In this document: piece after piece, positions 50,526-59,090 of the stretch | How the letters are laid out: the number at the start of each line of letters is the position of its first letter | Position numbering within the stretch: position 1 is the first letter of the stretch | Assembly: GCA_965226825.1 (NCBI GenBank) | Contig: CBDDED010000003.1 | Location: 1,674,001-1,738,000, forward strand | Direction: 5' to 3' | Origin: Io17-Chloro-G2 sp965226825 | Lineage (GTDB): Bacteria; Chloroflexota; Dehalococcoidia; Lucifugimonadales; UBA3495 | DNA length: 64,000 nt | Translations under genes and position numbers: made by a program | Notes under the pieces: generated by a model | What the model was told of the DNA's origin: nothing | The model's input: the letters and a program-made list of their open reading frames with translations, nothing else | Databases searched by the model: none

Positions 50526-50856
50526 CGAACGACCTCTCAAGCCCCGCTTTAGCGGGTCGGTTGGAATGGTTCGGGAACTACATTTCCCACCAGTTTGAGC
50601 ATGTTACCACGCAGGAGCGCCGCCACGACTCAGGCCCGGTTGCAGGATTTACCCAGTTTGACGTTCCAGAGTCCATACCCGGCTGCCGCCAAGGTCTGGC
50701 AGCAAGTACGAGTTCTACCCTTGGATGGACCGGGGGTAAAAGAATGGGGCGGTTCGCACCGTGCGTGAGCGATGAAAACCCAAAGGGGCCGGCGGCCGCC
50801 CTGTTTTTGCGAGTGAGGCGGCGTCCTGTTACCCTTGGGCCGCGGGTGCCACGGGT
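50526..50856. other. Intergenic region without a recognisable gene
   Basis: About 330 bp between the CBS-domain gene and the Yip1 gene, both on the minus strand. No coding region, strong hairpin or repeat that I can support; it should contain the Yip1 promoter. Confidence 0.45.
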
Positions 50857-51261
50857 CTATGAAGCTGGAGCATGTCCCGTCACTAGGTCGCCCAGGGTTA
50901 CTATTCCGATGGAATTGCGTTCTTGGTCCACGACAATTGCCCGGGAAACGTCAAACCGCACCAGCAATCGCACGGCGTACCGGGCGAGCATGTCCGGCGG
51001 CAGCGTCAACACCGGCTTGGACATAATTTCATAAACATTGACCCGGTCCGGTGCGCGGTCCCGGGCAATCACCTGGTGCGCTATGTCGTATACCTCGACC
51101 ACCCCTACCTCATCGGTGTCGTCGCGCCGGTTGACGACCAACGAGTTGACATCGTGCTGCTTCATGAGCGCTATCGCTTCAGCCACGGTCGCCAACCCGT
51201 CAATGTAGTGGATTTCGGAAACCATGAGGTCTCCAACCTTTATAAGCCCTTCGTCGCTCAT
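50857..51261 (-). CDS. Tandem CBS-domain protein
   Basis: 134 residues forming one CBS pair (Bateman module): VGDLMVSEIHYIDGLATVAE ... VNSLVVNRRDD and VYEIMSKPVLTLPPDMLARYAV ... VSRAIVVDQERNSIGIVTLGDL. Such modules sense adenosyl ligands. The ATG overlaps the TGA of the PII-like gene by 4 bp, making it the last gene of the DUF1538-DUF1538-PII-CBS operon. It likely reports energy state to the DUF1538 membrane pair. Confidence 0.88.
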   Translation of the reverse strand: MSDEGLIKVGDLMVSEIHYIDGLATVAEAIALMKQHDVNSLVVNRRDDTDEVGVVEVYDIAHQVIARDRAPDRVNVYEIMSKPVLTLPPDMLARYAVRLLVRFDVSRAIVVDQERNSIGIVTLGDLVTGHAPAS

Positions 51262-51608
51262 ATCTCGCGTTCCAATTCCTCTCGAATGACAGGCAATTGA
51301 GTGGTGAGGCCCACGGCATCCTCGATGTCGATTTGGAATGCGACTCCGGCGCCGTGCTCTGTCTCCAGGTGGGCGGCGTCCCGGATACGTTCAAGGATGT
51401 CCCGCGCCCGTGTATCGGCGACCAGGAACATGACCACGTCTCGCTTGGCGGCCAGGCCTAGACCGAAGAAGGTCTTCTCCGGCTTCAATCCCTCACCGCG
51501 CACACTGGACACTATTGTGGCGCCGGTGGCGCCCCCGGCCCGCGCGGCATCGACCACGACATCGGTGTTATAGTCGTTAACCAGAGCGATAATCAGCTTC
51601 AATCTCAC
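51258..51608 (-). CDS. PII-like nitrogen-regulatory family protein
   Basis: 116 residues with the PII start KLIIALVNDYNTDVVVDAAR followed by AGGATGATIVSSVRGEG, equivalent to the GxTGxTxxxxRGxG motif. The T-loop region differs from GlnB/GlnK and lacks the uridylylation Tyr context, so this is a PII-like signal protein and not a canonical GlnB. It starts at GTG 51608, overlapping the DUF1538 TGA (GTGA), and its own TGA overlaps the CBS start. The position implies control of the DUF1538 transporter-like proteins. Confidence 0.83.
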   Translation of the reverse strand: MRLKLIIALVNDYNTDVVVDAARAGGATGATIVSSVRGEGLKPEKTFFGLGLAAKRDVVMFLVADTRARDILERIRDAAHLETEHGAGVAFQIDIEDAVGLTTQLPVIREELEREI

Positions 51609-52408
51609 AGCTCAGCCTCCACGGGTCCCTCGCTGGAACCCTCACTGTTTCGCTTTCGGTTCCACCAAGATGCGACGATCGCATATCCCAACACGGTCAT
51701 TATAGGAAAGACGCTGGCGAAAGCAATGAGTCCAAACCCGTCAATTAGCGGGCTTCGCCCCGGAATGCTCGAGGCAAGACCCAGGCCCAGGGCCGCAACC
51801 ACAGGCACCGTAACGGTGGATGTCGTAACTCCCCCGCTGTCATATGCTAGCGGCACGATGGTCCTGCTGGACCGGAAGGTCTGCAATATCACAACTATGT
51901 AGGCGGCCATGATGTACCAGGGCAGTGGCGTACCGGTGACGATGCGGAAGCAGCCGAGCGACACCCCCACAGCCACCCCCACCGCTACGGCGAGCCTCAA
52001 TCCCCAAGATCGGACGGCGCCGCCCGAGACCTCCTCGGCCTTGAGGGCCACGGCGATAAGAGAGGGTTCGGCCACCGTCGTGGCGAAGCCGATAGCCGCG
52101 GCGAAAGCGTAGATCAGCCAGTAGTCGCGCCAGTCCACACCGCCCGCCAAACTCTGCGGCCCAATGGTCTCAGGCCCGGTGAGTTGGCGCGCCATGGTCT
52201 CCCCGATGGGGAAAAGCGCCTGTTCCAGTCCGACGAGAAACAGGGAGAGCCCCACCAGAACGAATACAAACCCGGCGGCCATGCGGCGCGGGTTTGGGAG
52301 GCTGCGACGCAGCACCACGACCTGAAACAAGACCAGGACTCCGGCTATGGGCGCCACGTCCAACATGGTGGACAGGACCGGTCCTCCGACGGCGTTCAGG
52401 AATCCCAC
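51605..52408 (-). CDS. DUF1538 membrane protein, second copy
   Basis: About 268 residues with seven or so hydrophobic segments. The motifs GFATTVAEPSLIAVA, LAYDSGGVTTSTVTVPVVAA and PLIDGFGLIAFASVFPI are shared with the next gene upstream. The frame is open to a TTG at 52441; alignment with its paralogue favours the GTG at 52408, just after the paralogue's stop. The C-terminus is Ser/Glu-rich. It probably forms a heteromeric carrier with the first copy; the substrate is unknown. Confidence 0.82.
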   Translation of the reverse strand: MGFLNAVGGPVLSTMLDVAPIAGVLVLFQVVVLRRSLPNPRRMAAGFVFVLVGLSLFLVGLEQALFPIGETMARQLTGPETIGPQSLAGGVDWRDYWLIYAFAAAIGFATTVAEPSLIAVALKAEEVSGGAVRSWGLRLAVAVGVAVGVSLGCFRIVTGTPLPWYIMAAYIVVILQTFRSSRTIVPLAYDSGGVTTSTVTVPVVAALGLGLASSIPGRSPLIDGFGLIAFASVFPIMTVLGYAIVASWWNRKRNSEGSSEGPVEAEL

Positions 52409-52410
52409 CG

Positions 52411-53154
52411 TCAGAACACCATGCTGTAGGCAAGCACGCAAATAATGGGCGTCAAACTGGCAAAGGCGATAAGCCCGAAACCGTCGATCATCGGATTACG
52501 CCCCCTGATTGACGTAGCGAGCCCAACGCCCAGCGCGGTGACCAGCGGAACAGTGATTGTGCTGGTGGTGACCCCTCCGGAATCGTAGGCCACGCCGATG
52601 ATTTCATCGGGTGCAAAGGGAGTCAGAGCCGTCACAAGCAGATAGCCCCCGATAATGAGGCGATGGATTGGCCAGCCTCTCAGGATACGCAATACACCCA
52701 ATACGATGGCCGCTCCCACAGAGACAGCCACGACCATGCGCAGTTCGAAAGCGTAGAAAGAGCGGGCCTCGTCGCTATTGGCTATCGCGCCGGCCTCCGC
52801 GGCAACCTCCGCCGCCTCGGCGGCAATCGCAATCAATGCCGGCTCGGCGACCGTAGTGCCGAATCCGAGGCAAAAGGCAAAGGCTAGAAGCGTGGTCAGG
52901 CTGCCCTTGGCCGCCAACCCACGGGCCAACAGTTCGCCGATGGGAAACAACCCGCTTTCCAGCCCTTCGATGAACAGGGCCAGCCCGACGACCACGCAGA
53001 CCAGCCCAATAACCACGTTCCCCAGGTTGGGGAAAGGCTGTTGCAGCACCACGATCTGAAAGAACGCGATGACTATGACGATTGGCGCCAGATCCCGCAG
53101 CGAATCGACTATCCGCTGCAACATCGGGGCCAGGAACCGGGCGCGCTCCTTCAT
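52411..53154 (-). CDS. DUF1538 membrane protein, first copy
   Basis: 247 residues. LFPIGELLARGLAAKG, GFGTTVAEPALIAIAAEA, VAYDSGGVTTSTITVPLVTA and PMIDGFGLIAFASLTPI define the DUF1538 family. The sequence DSGGVTTSTxTVP, present in both copies, looks like a substrate- or ion-binding hairpin. An AGGACTAGG box precedes the ATG at 53154. In some genomes two DUF1538 units are fused in one chain; here they are adjacent genes. Confidence 0.83.
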   Translation of the reverse strand: MKERARFLAPMLQRIVDSLRDLAPIVIVIAFFQIVVLQQPFPNLGNVVIGLVCVVVGLALFIEGLESGLFPIGELLARGLAAKGSLTTLLAFAFCLGFGTTVAEPALIAIAAEAAEVAAEAGAIANSDEARSFYAFELRMVVAVSVGAAIVLGVLRILRGWPIHRLIIGGYLLVTALTPFAPDEIIGVAYDSGGVTTSTITVPLVTALGVGLATSIRGRNPMIDGFGLIAFASLTPIICVLAYSMVF

Positions 53155-53645
53155 CCTAGTCCTTGGTGCTAGACCGACAGATACCGAAAAATACGGCGGG
53201 CCTGAACTACAGCGGGCCTAGAATATAATTTGCTTCTGTAGGTGGGTCAAGCGGGGCCGCCGTGCCGGGCGCCTGCATGCTTCCAAGGCACCCGGCGTAT
53301 CCCCAAACGCAGATCGCCCACTGCCGCCGTCATTATTTCAGGACCAGAATCCTCACCCATCCCGGCGGCTGAAAAACTGGCGCAACCACTGGCACAACCT
53401 AGGTATTCAGATTTGTGGTAGCATTAAATTCTATTTACTTGCCGGCGTCATGGCGCTGCCCACCAATTCCGGACTGAGGGTGACGTGGATGTGGACCACG
53501 AATTGGAACAGGGCCGGGAATCTGAGAGTCAATCGGGTTCCATACTAGCCGCCCACCGAACGTCGGCCTCTCGCTTACCAATGGATAGATTTGCTACGGC
53601 TGTCCCTCACGCTGGCCTGGGAATTTCGCTTCGGAGGAAAAAGCA
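53155..53645. other. Divergent intergenic region before the liv operon
   Basis: About 490 bp between divergent DUF1538 and livK genes. It should hold both promoters. A weak TTGTGG (53413) with an AT-rich stretch (ATTAAATTCTATTTACTT) is the best candidate for the liv side. No gene or riboswitch that I can support. Confidence 0.4.
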
Positions 53646-54830
53646 ATGAACATTCCGTCCATGAGGTGGATGCCCCTTTCCGGGTTGCTGATGATTCTGG
53701 CGCTGGTGTTTGCCGCCTGCGGTGGCGGTGGATCGGGCCAGGATGAGCCCTTCAGAATCGGTGTGATGGAGTCGGTCACCGGCCCGGGTGAGACCTACGG
53801 CAACGTGGCCGTGCGTTCAAAGCAGATGGCGGTGGATGAGATCAACGAAGCAGGCGGTATCGACGGACGCATGATCGAGCTCATTGTGGAAGATTCGAAA
53901 TGCAGCGCTCAGGACGCCATTACCGCCTACAGGAAACTTACCGACGTGGACGGGGTGAAGATCATCCTGGGAACTTCTTGCAGTGGCGCGATGCTGGGGG
54001 CGGCGCCCCTGGCTGAAGAAGACGGTGTGGTGTTGTTCTCCGGGTTAGCTACTAATCCGGACATCGCCAACGCCGGGGACTACATCTTCCGCACCGCCAT
54101 GAGCGACCTCCAACTGGGCATCGACACCGGCAACGTGTTGTGGGCCGACGGCGCCCGAACGCTGGCTACCATCACCGAGGCCACCGACTACGCCGAGGGC
54201 GTACGGCAGACATCCGTGGACCAGTTCGTCAAGCGCGGGGGCAAGGTGGTTGGTGAAGAGCGGTACACGTCGGACATTACCGACTTCAGGAGCCAGCTGA
54301 CTAAACTGTTCGGCGAGAACCCGGACGCCCTTCACGTCGCCGCCCAGTCCGAGTCCAGCGGAGGCACCATCGTTAAGCAGGCGCGAGAACTGGGCTATGA
54401 TGGGCCAATATACTCGGAAGTCGTGCCCGTCGGCGCCACGGCCCTGGAGATCGCCGGCGACGCCGCCACCGGTTTGAAGGCCATCACCGCGGAGTTGGAC
54501 CCGGCAAACGACAAGGCCCAGCAAGTCCTTAGCAACTTTAAGACCCGCTACGAATACGTCACGCTGCCCTGGTACCTGGGGTCGGCCTACGACGACGTCT
54601 ACCTCGCCGCGGAGTGTCTCAAGCAGACAGATGACGACCAGGACGCCGACGGTTTCCGGGACTGCTTGTACGAGATCAATTGGAGCGGGACTATCGGAGA
54701 CGGCTACACCTTTGACGAGAACGGCGAGGTTGTCGGCCTGGCCAACGTGGTGGTAGAGGTCTTGCCGTTGGCCGAGCGGACCGACGAGAACCAGGGTTAT
54801 AAGGTACTGGGCCCGGCTCCTTCGGAGTAG
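53646..54830 (+). CDS. livK: Branched-chain amino acid-type ABC substrate-binding lipoprotein (LivK-like)
   Basis: A Peripla_BP_6 lipoprotein with lipobox FAAC (Cys25) and a Gly-rich linker. The domain starts at FRIGVMESVTGPGETYGNVA, followed by AVDEINEAGGIDGRMIELIVEDSKC and IILGTSCSGAMLGAAPLAEE. GGAGG is 8 bases before the ATG. It leads a complete liv-type operon, so unlike the other binding proteins in this window it has its own permeases and ATPases. The true substrate could be an amino acid, amide, urea or other small molecule. Confidence 0.9.
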   Translation: MNIPSMRWMPLSGLLMILALVFAACGGGGSGQDEPFRIGVMESVTGPGETYGNVAVRSKQMAVDEINEAGGIDGRMIELIVEDSKCSAQDAITAYRKLTDVDGVKIILGTSCSGAMLGAAPLAEEDGVVLFSGLATNPDIANAGDYIFRTAMSDLQLGIDTGNVLWADGARTLATITEATDYAEGVRQTSVDQFVKRGGKVVGEERYTSDITDFRSQLTKLFGENPDALHVAAQSESSGGTIVKQARELGYDGPIYSEVVPVGATALEIAGDAATGLKAITAELDPANDKAQQVLSNFKTRYEYVTLPWYLGSAYDDVYLAAECLKQTDDDQDADGFRDCLYEINWSGTIGDGYTFDENGEVVGLANVVVEVLPLAERTDENQGYKVLGPAPSE

Positions 54831-54849
54831 CCCCGGCGGAACCCACCAA

Positions 54850-54872
54850 GGGCCAACCTCCGGGGTTGGCCC
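54850..54872 (+). terminator. Hairpin 1 between livK and livH
   Basis: GGGCCAACC (54850-54858) pairs with GGTTGGCCC (54864-54872). It has no T-tract. Such hairpins after a binding-protein gene commonly stabilise its mRNA and lower read-through to the permeases. Confidence 0.65.
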
Positions 54873-54882
54873 GATACACATG

Positions 54883-54904
54883 GGGCAACCGTCGGGGGTT
54901 GCCC
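54883..54904 (+). terminator. Hairpin 2 between livK and livH
   Basis: GGGCAACC (54883-54890) pairs with GGTTGCCC (54897-54904), ending 13 bp before the livH ATG. The stem is similar in sequence to hairpin 1, suggesting duplication. It may also mask the livH ribosome site. Confidence 0.6.
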
Positions 54905-54917
54905 TCTTAGCCAGTCG

Positions 54918-56315
54918 ATGGTTCGCCGAAATCCTTCTCGAGGTGGCTCGTTGCTTAGACATCGCGCCGGTGAGGGCAGGCTTACTCTACCGAGTCTTTC
55001 CCAGCTTTTGGCCATGGCTCTGGCAGTCTCGGCCACGGCCTACATCGTCTGGAAGGTAACGCAGTCCAGCGAGCAGGCGCTCCAGTTTGCCTTCAACGGC
55101 CTGGCAGTAGGCGCGGTTTATGCCCTTCTGGCCATGGGATTCACCCTGGTGTACAGCACCGTCTGGTTCTTCGACCTTTACTACGGCGCGGCGGCCGCGC
55201 TTGGCGCATACGGCGTCTTTTACCTGCGGTCGCAAGGGTCGGCTTACGGATTTGAGGCCAACGACCTTTACGTCAATATTGTCTTTGCCGCGGTGACAGC
55301 GGGAGTCACCGCCTGGGTCCTGCACATAGGACTGTTCTCCCGGCTGCGGGCCCGAGTCGCCCCCCTTGCCCTGCGCGTCATCGAAGGCGTCACGGCCGCT
55401 GCCGCCGGGGTCTACGTGGGATTTGTGCTGGCCTACCCCAGTGCCCTGAACCTCACGCTGAGCCCCGCAGTCGGAGTAGTTACGGCCGTGGCGGCGGGCT
55501 GGGCCCTCTACCGGGGTTACCGCAGGACCGGAGCCAGCGCCCTCCCGCCGTTTATTGTCCCGGCAGTTCTGGCGGCGGCCCTCGGGGCCTATTGCGGTTT
55601 TCTGGTGGCCAACGCTCCCGGCGCGAGCCTGTATCTGAGCTGGGTGGTGTCGTGCCTGCTGGCGGGGGCCGTAGGGCTGGCCCTGTACCGCGGCCTGTAC
55701 GTGTACATGCGCCAGCGGTCCAACTCGCCTCTGGTCATGCTGGTCGCCTCCCTTGGCATCCTGCTGGCCATTACCGCCTTCATAACGATAGTGTTCAGAA
55801 GCGCGCCGCGCCCATTGCCGGAAGCTTTCGGCAGCGACTCCTTGACCATCGCAGGGGCTAACATCAAGGGATTCAACGTCTTCGCAATCGGCGTTGCCAT
55901 CACCGGATTCACGGGGTTGCTGCTCCTCCTCAAAAAGACCTCCTTCGGGATGGCGGTGCGGGCCATCGGCGACGACGAAGAGGTATCCAAGGTGGTAGGG
56001 ATAAACACGACCGTCGTGATTGCCGTCGTGTTCTTCATCGGCGCCGTATACGCCGCTATGGCGGGCATTTTGAGCGGCCACGACACCTCCATTCAGCCCA
56101 GGATGGGACTGTTGCTGCTTCTGAAGGGTTGGATAGCCTCCGTGGTAGGCGGCATGGGCAACCTCTACGGGGCCATCGTAGGAGGATTCACCCTGGGAAT
56201 GGTCGAGCAGTTCGGCATTTGGGACCTGGCCGGTGAGTGGAAGGACGCAATTGCCTTCATCCTCCTGATCCTGTTCTTGTCCTTTTGGCCCAAGGGCCTG
56301 TTGCCGAGAAAGTAG
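54918..56315 (+). CDS. livH: Branched-chain amino acid-type ABC permease LivH, enlarged
   Basis: Inner-membrane permease. The N-side FAFNGLAVGAVYALLAMGFT is the LivH opening. The C-side MAVRAIGDDEEVSKVVGINT is the cytoplasmic EAA-like loop (RAxxxDxExAxxxGI), and AAMAGILSGHDTSIQPRMG also fits. At 465 residues it is about 150 longer than usual. The excess lies between ALGAYGVFYL (~97) and the ALYRGLYVYMRQRSNSPLVM block (~255) and consists of extra hydrophobic helices. The start is uncertain: ATG 54918 has no ribosome site, while TTG 54951 has GAGGTGG. Confidence 0.88.
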   Translation: MVRRNPSRGGSLLRHRAGEGRLTLPSLSQLLAMALAVSATAYIVWKVTQSSEQALQFAFNGLAVGAVYALLAMGFTLVYSTVWFFDLYYGAAAALGAYGVFYLRSQGSAYGFEANDLYVNIVFAAVTAGVTAWVLHIGLFSRLRARVAPLALRVIEGVTAAAAGVYVGFVLAYPSALNLTLSPAVGVVTAVAAGWALYRGYRRTGASALPPFIVPAVLAAALGAYCGFLVANAPGASLYLSWVVSCLLAGAVGLALYRGLYVYMRQRSNSPLVMLVASLGILLAITAFITIVFRSAPRPLPEAFGSDSLTIAGANIKGFNVFAIGVAITGFTGLLLLLKKTSFGMAVRAIGDDEEVSKVVGINTTVVIAVVFFIGAVYAAMAGILSGHDTSIQPRMGLLLLLKGWIASVVGGMGNLYGAIVGGFTLGMVEQFGIWDLAGEWKDAIAFILLILFLSFWPKGLLPRK

Positions 56316-56318
56316 GCC

Positions 56319-57374
56319 ATGCTGGACCGTCTACATGCCTTTCGGAACGTATGCGCCCTGGCCCGGGACCCTAAAGCGTTGTTGCTCCTCGCCAGGGGCA
56401 ACCTGGAACTGTGGGCCAACCTTTTTGTCATCACCTGGGCCATCGCCTTCATGCTGTGGCAGGGCTTTGGCTTTGCCGTAAGCATTGGCACCGTTTTCGC
56501 CATCTGGGCGATCCTCGCAGTCAGCCTGAACCTGGTGTTGGGATTTACCGGACTGCTGTCCGTGGGGCACGTTGGCTTCTTCGGCATAGGTGCTTACGCC
56601 ACGGCTATTTTGACCTCAACCACCGCCTACGAGCAGCTCCGCACCGCGGCTATCCCAACCTTTGGCTTACCCTTCTTTGCCGCCCTGCCCATCAGTGTGG
56701 CGCTGGCTGGACTGGTAGCGCTGGCGGTTGGCGTGGTCTTCAACCGTTTCAGGGACGATATCTTCGTTCTGGTTTCCTTTGGCTTCGCCATCATCAGCTT
56801 CAACGTTTTTCTGAATTGGCGCGGCCTGACGAGGGGCGCCTTCGGAATTCACGACGTGCCAAGGCCCGAAATAGCCGGATGGGTGTTCGACGGTGAGTTG
56901 GAATTCTTGCTCCTAACCCTGGTATTTCTCGTTCTGGTCATGGCGGTAGCTTGGTTTATAGTTACTTCTTCCTTCGGACGGGTGCTGACTGCAATTCGGG
57001 AAGATGAGCAGGCGATCGAGGTCTTCGGATACCGGGCGACCCACTACAAACTGGCTATATGGGTCATCTCCGCGATGATGGCCGGGCTGGCCGGCAGCCT
57101 GTTCAGCAGTTGGACCAGCTTCATCGATCCCTTTTCGTTCATCCTGCTCGAGTCTATCCTCCTGGTGGCGATCGTGATATTGGGAGGGCTCGCCACCATT
57201 TGGGGTTCCCTCCTCGGCGCAATGGCCTTCGTGCTGTTGGAGGAGGGAATGCGCTTTTTGCCCCTGGTGCCTGCCGAGTACACCGGTCAGGCCCGGCAAA
57301 TCGTCCTGGGTATCCTCTTGGTGTTGCTCATGCTATTCAGGCCCCAGGGCCTGGTCGGGAGGTACAAGCTATGA
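56319..57374 (+). CDS. livM: Branched-chain amino acid-type ABC permease LivM
   Basis: 351 residues, second permease. SLNLVLGFTGLLSVGHVGFF followed by GIGAYA is the LivM hallmark. FGRVLTAIREDEQAIEVFGY is the ATPase-contact loop, and VVILGGLATIWGSLLGA the late helix pair. Usual length is ~320-420. It starts 3 bp after livH with AAGTAGG upstream and overlaps livG by the ATGA junction. Confidence 0.92.
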   Translation: MLDRLHAFRNVCALARDPKALLLLARGNLELWANLFVITWAIAFMLWQGFGFAVSIGTVFAIWAILAVSLNLVLGFTGLLSVGHVGFFGIGAYATAILTSTTAYEQLRTAAIPTFGLPFFAALPISVALAGLVALAVGVVFNRFRDDIFVLVSFGFAIISFNVFLNWRGLTRGAFGIHDVPRPEIAGWVFDGELEFLLLTLVFLVLVMAVAWFIVTSSFGRVLTAIREDEQAIEVFGYRATHYKLAIWVISAMMAGLAGSLFSSWTSFIDPFSFILLESILLVAIVILGGLATIWGSLLGAMAFVLLEEGMRFLPLVPAEYTGQARQIVLGILLVLLMLFRPQGLVGRYKL

Positions 57375-58132
57375 CCTCTCCCCACAAAGACGCCGCCGGG
57401 GGCTTTGCCCTGGAGACGGACAAGATCTCCAAACACTTTGGAGCCGTCAGGGCGGTTGACCAACTCAGCCTCTCCATCCCCCGTGAGGGTGTAACCAGCA
57501 TAGTCGGACCCAACGGGTCCGGGAAATCTACCCTGGTTAACCTGCTCAGCGGGACGCTTCCTCTCGACGGTGGGATGGTCATCATCGACGGCGTCGGCCT
57601 GAAGATCGTCAAGGCCTACGAAACTCCCGGTCATGGCCTGACCCGGACCTTTCAAGAGGTGCGGCTCTTCGATCAGATCAGCGTGTTGGACAACATTATG
57701 GTGGTGCTGACCGAACGCCGCCTGTTTCCCGCGTTGATGCAGCGAACCAAGTCCAGCCACCGGGAGAAAGCCCAAAGGGTGCTCGAGACGGTGGGGATGT
57801 GGGAAAAGCGCGAGTCCCTGGCAATGAACCTCTCTTACGGTCAGAGAAAACTGCTGGAAATTGGGCGCGCCCTGGCCCTCGACGTCAACACCTACCTGCT
57901 CGACGAACCCTACGCCGGGCTCTTCCCGCAGATGGTGGAGAAGGTAAAGGACATAATGAAGGCGATGCGGGCCGAGGGGCGCACCATCATTTTCATCTCC
58001 CACAATATGGATATTGTCCGGGAGCTGTCGGACCGCATAATCGTGCTGGAGGGCGGCTCCCTTCTCGCCCAAGGGGACGTGGCGGAGGTCCTTAGCAGCG
58101 AAGAGGTCATAGACGCCTATCTCGGGGTTTGA
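57371..58132 (+). CDS. livG: Branched-chain amino acid-type ABC ATP-binding protein LivG
   Basis: ATPase of the liv importer. Walker A is GPNGSGKST, signature LSYGQRKLLEIGRAL, Walker B YLLDEPYAGLFP. GLTRTFQEVRLFDQISVLDN is the LivG-type Q-loop region. The true ATG (57371) overlaps the livM stop; the frame is open further upstream but that part is shadow. DEPYAGL in place of DEPxAGL is normal for the subfamily. Confidence 0.92.
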   Translation: MTSPHKDAAGGFALETDKISKHFGAVRAVDQLSLSIPREGVTSIVGPNGSGKSTLVNLLSGTLPLDGGMVIIDGVGLKIVKAYETPGHGLTRTFQEVRLFDQISVLDNIMVVLTERRLFPALMQRTKSSHREKAQRVLETVGMWEKRESLAMNLSYGQRKLLEIGRALALDVNTYLLDEPYAGLFPQMVEKVKDIMKAMRAEGRTIIFISHNMDIVRELSDRIIVLEGGSLLAQGDVAEVLSSEEVIDAYLGV

Positions 58133-58163
58133 CCTCGATTCTCTTCGCTATCCCGACGCCCGG

Positions 58164-58925
58164 ATGAATCGAATGGATTCTGCAGACCAGGCCAACAACG
58201 GCGAGAATCTTCTGGAGCTCGTCGACGTATCCGTGAATTACGGGGCCGTTGCCGCTCTGGACGGGGTTTCGATGGGAGTCCGAAAGGGTGAGGTGGTAGC
58301 GGTAATGGGGCCCAACGGCGCTGGCAAGTCCACGGTCCTCAAGGCAATCATGGGGCTGGCGCCGGTTACCGGCGGGAGGGTCTACTGGAGGCAAAACCAA
58401 TTGGTCGCGGCCACCCACGAAGTAGTCAAGGAGGGAATCTCTTTTGTCCCCCAGGGCCGCCGGGTATTCACCCACCTCACTATCCAGGAGAACCTGGAAA
58501 TGGGCTGCCTTCACCTAAATGACCGGGTTGAAAAGCAGAGCCGGTTGGACTCGGTCATGGAACTCTTCCCAATCCTCCAAGAAAAACGCCGCGACCTGGC
58601 CAGCCAGATGTCGGGGGGCCAGCAGCAAATGTTGGCCCTGGGCCGCGGGCTGATGGCCGGACCGGAGATGCTGCTCCTGGACGAGCCTACGCTGGGACTA
58701 GCTCCCATAGTCGTCAAAGAAGTGTTTCAAAAGGTCGCGGAAATCAGCGAGCGGCTCGATACGACCATCTTCGTCGTTGAGCACAACATCAAGGGCGTCC
58801 TAAACATCGTAGACCGCGCCTACATCCTGCAGAACGGCCGCGTAGTCCACGACGGCACCCCCCAGTCAGTGCAAGACACCGACATACTGACCGAAGTCTT
58901 CCTAGGCAGAGTAGGCGACAACTAG
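58164..58925 (+). CDS. livF: Branched-chain amino acid-type ABC ATP-binding protein LivF
   Basis: Second ATPase. Walker A is GPNGAGKST, LivF-type GISFVPQGRRVFTHLTIQEN, signature MSGGQQQMLALGRGLM, Walker B MLLLDEPTLGLAP, switch VEHN. The ATG at 58164 is 31 bp after livG; an ATG at 58173 is an alternative. It ends the operon, and a 9-bp hairpin follows about 100 bp downstream. Confidence 0.92.
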   Translation: MNRMDSADQANNGENLLELVDVSVNYGAVAALDGVSMGVRKGEVVAVMGPNGAGKSTVLKAIMGLAPVTGGRVYWRQNQLVAATHEVVKEGISFVPQGRRVFTHLTIQENLEMGCLHLNDRVEKQSRLDSVMELFPILQEKRRDLASQMSGGQQQMLALGRGLMAGPEMLLLDEPTLGLAPIVVKEVFQKVAEISERLDTTIFVVEHNIKGVLNIVDRAYILQNGRVVHDGTPQSVQDTDILTEVFLGRVGDN

Positions 58926-59028
58926 CCGCGGCCGAACAGCCTGTTTGCCGGCCCATCACCGTGGCCCTGGGTCGATTCCGGACGCCCAACCGACCCCGGC
59001 AGACGCGGCCACTAGAGGCTTATTAGAC

Positions 59029-59050
59029 TCGTTCCTCGATTGAGGAACGA
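59029..59050 (+). terminator. Hairpin after the liv operon
   Basis: A perfect 9-bp stem TCGTTCCTC / GAGGAACGA with a 4-nt loop, 104 bp after livF and 41 bp before the GNAT gene. Only TTGGGG follows, so termination strength is uncertain. Confidence 0.5.
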
Positions 59051-59090
59051 TTGGGGAAACAACCAAAATTCAGGCTGGGAAACGTGAGTC

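Noticed and set aside
54045..54962. 305-codon minus-strand frame opposite livK
   Set aside because: Shadow of livK; it also runs across the intergenic hairpins.
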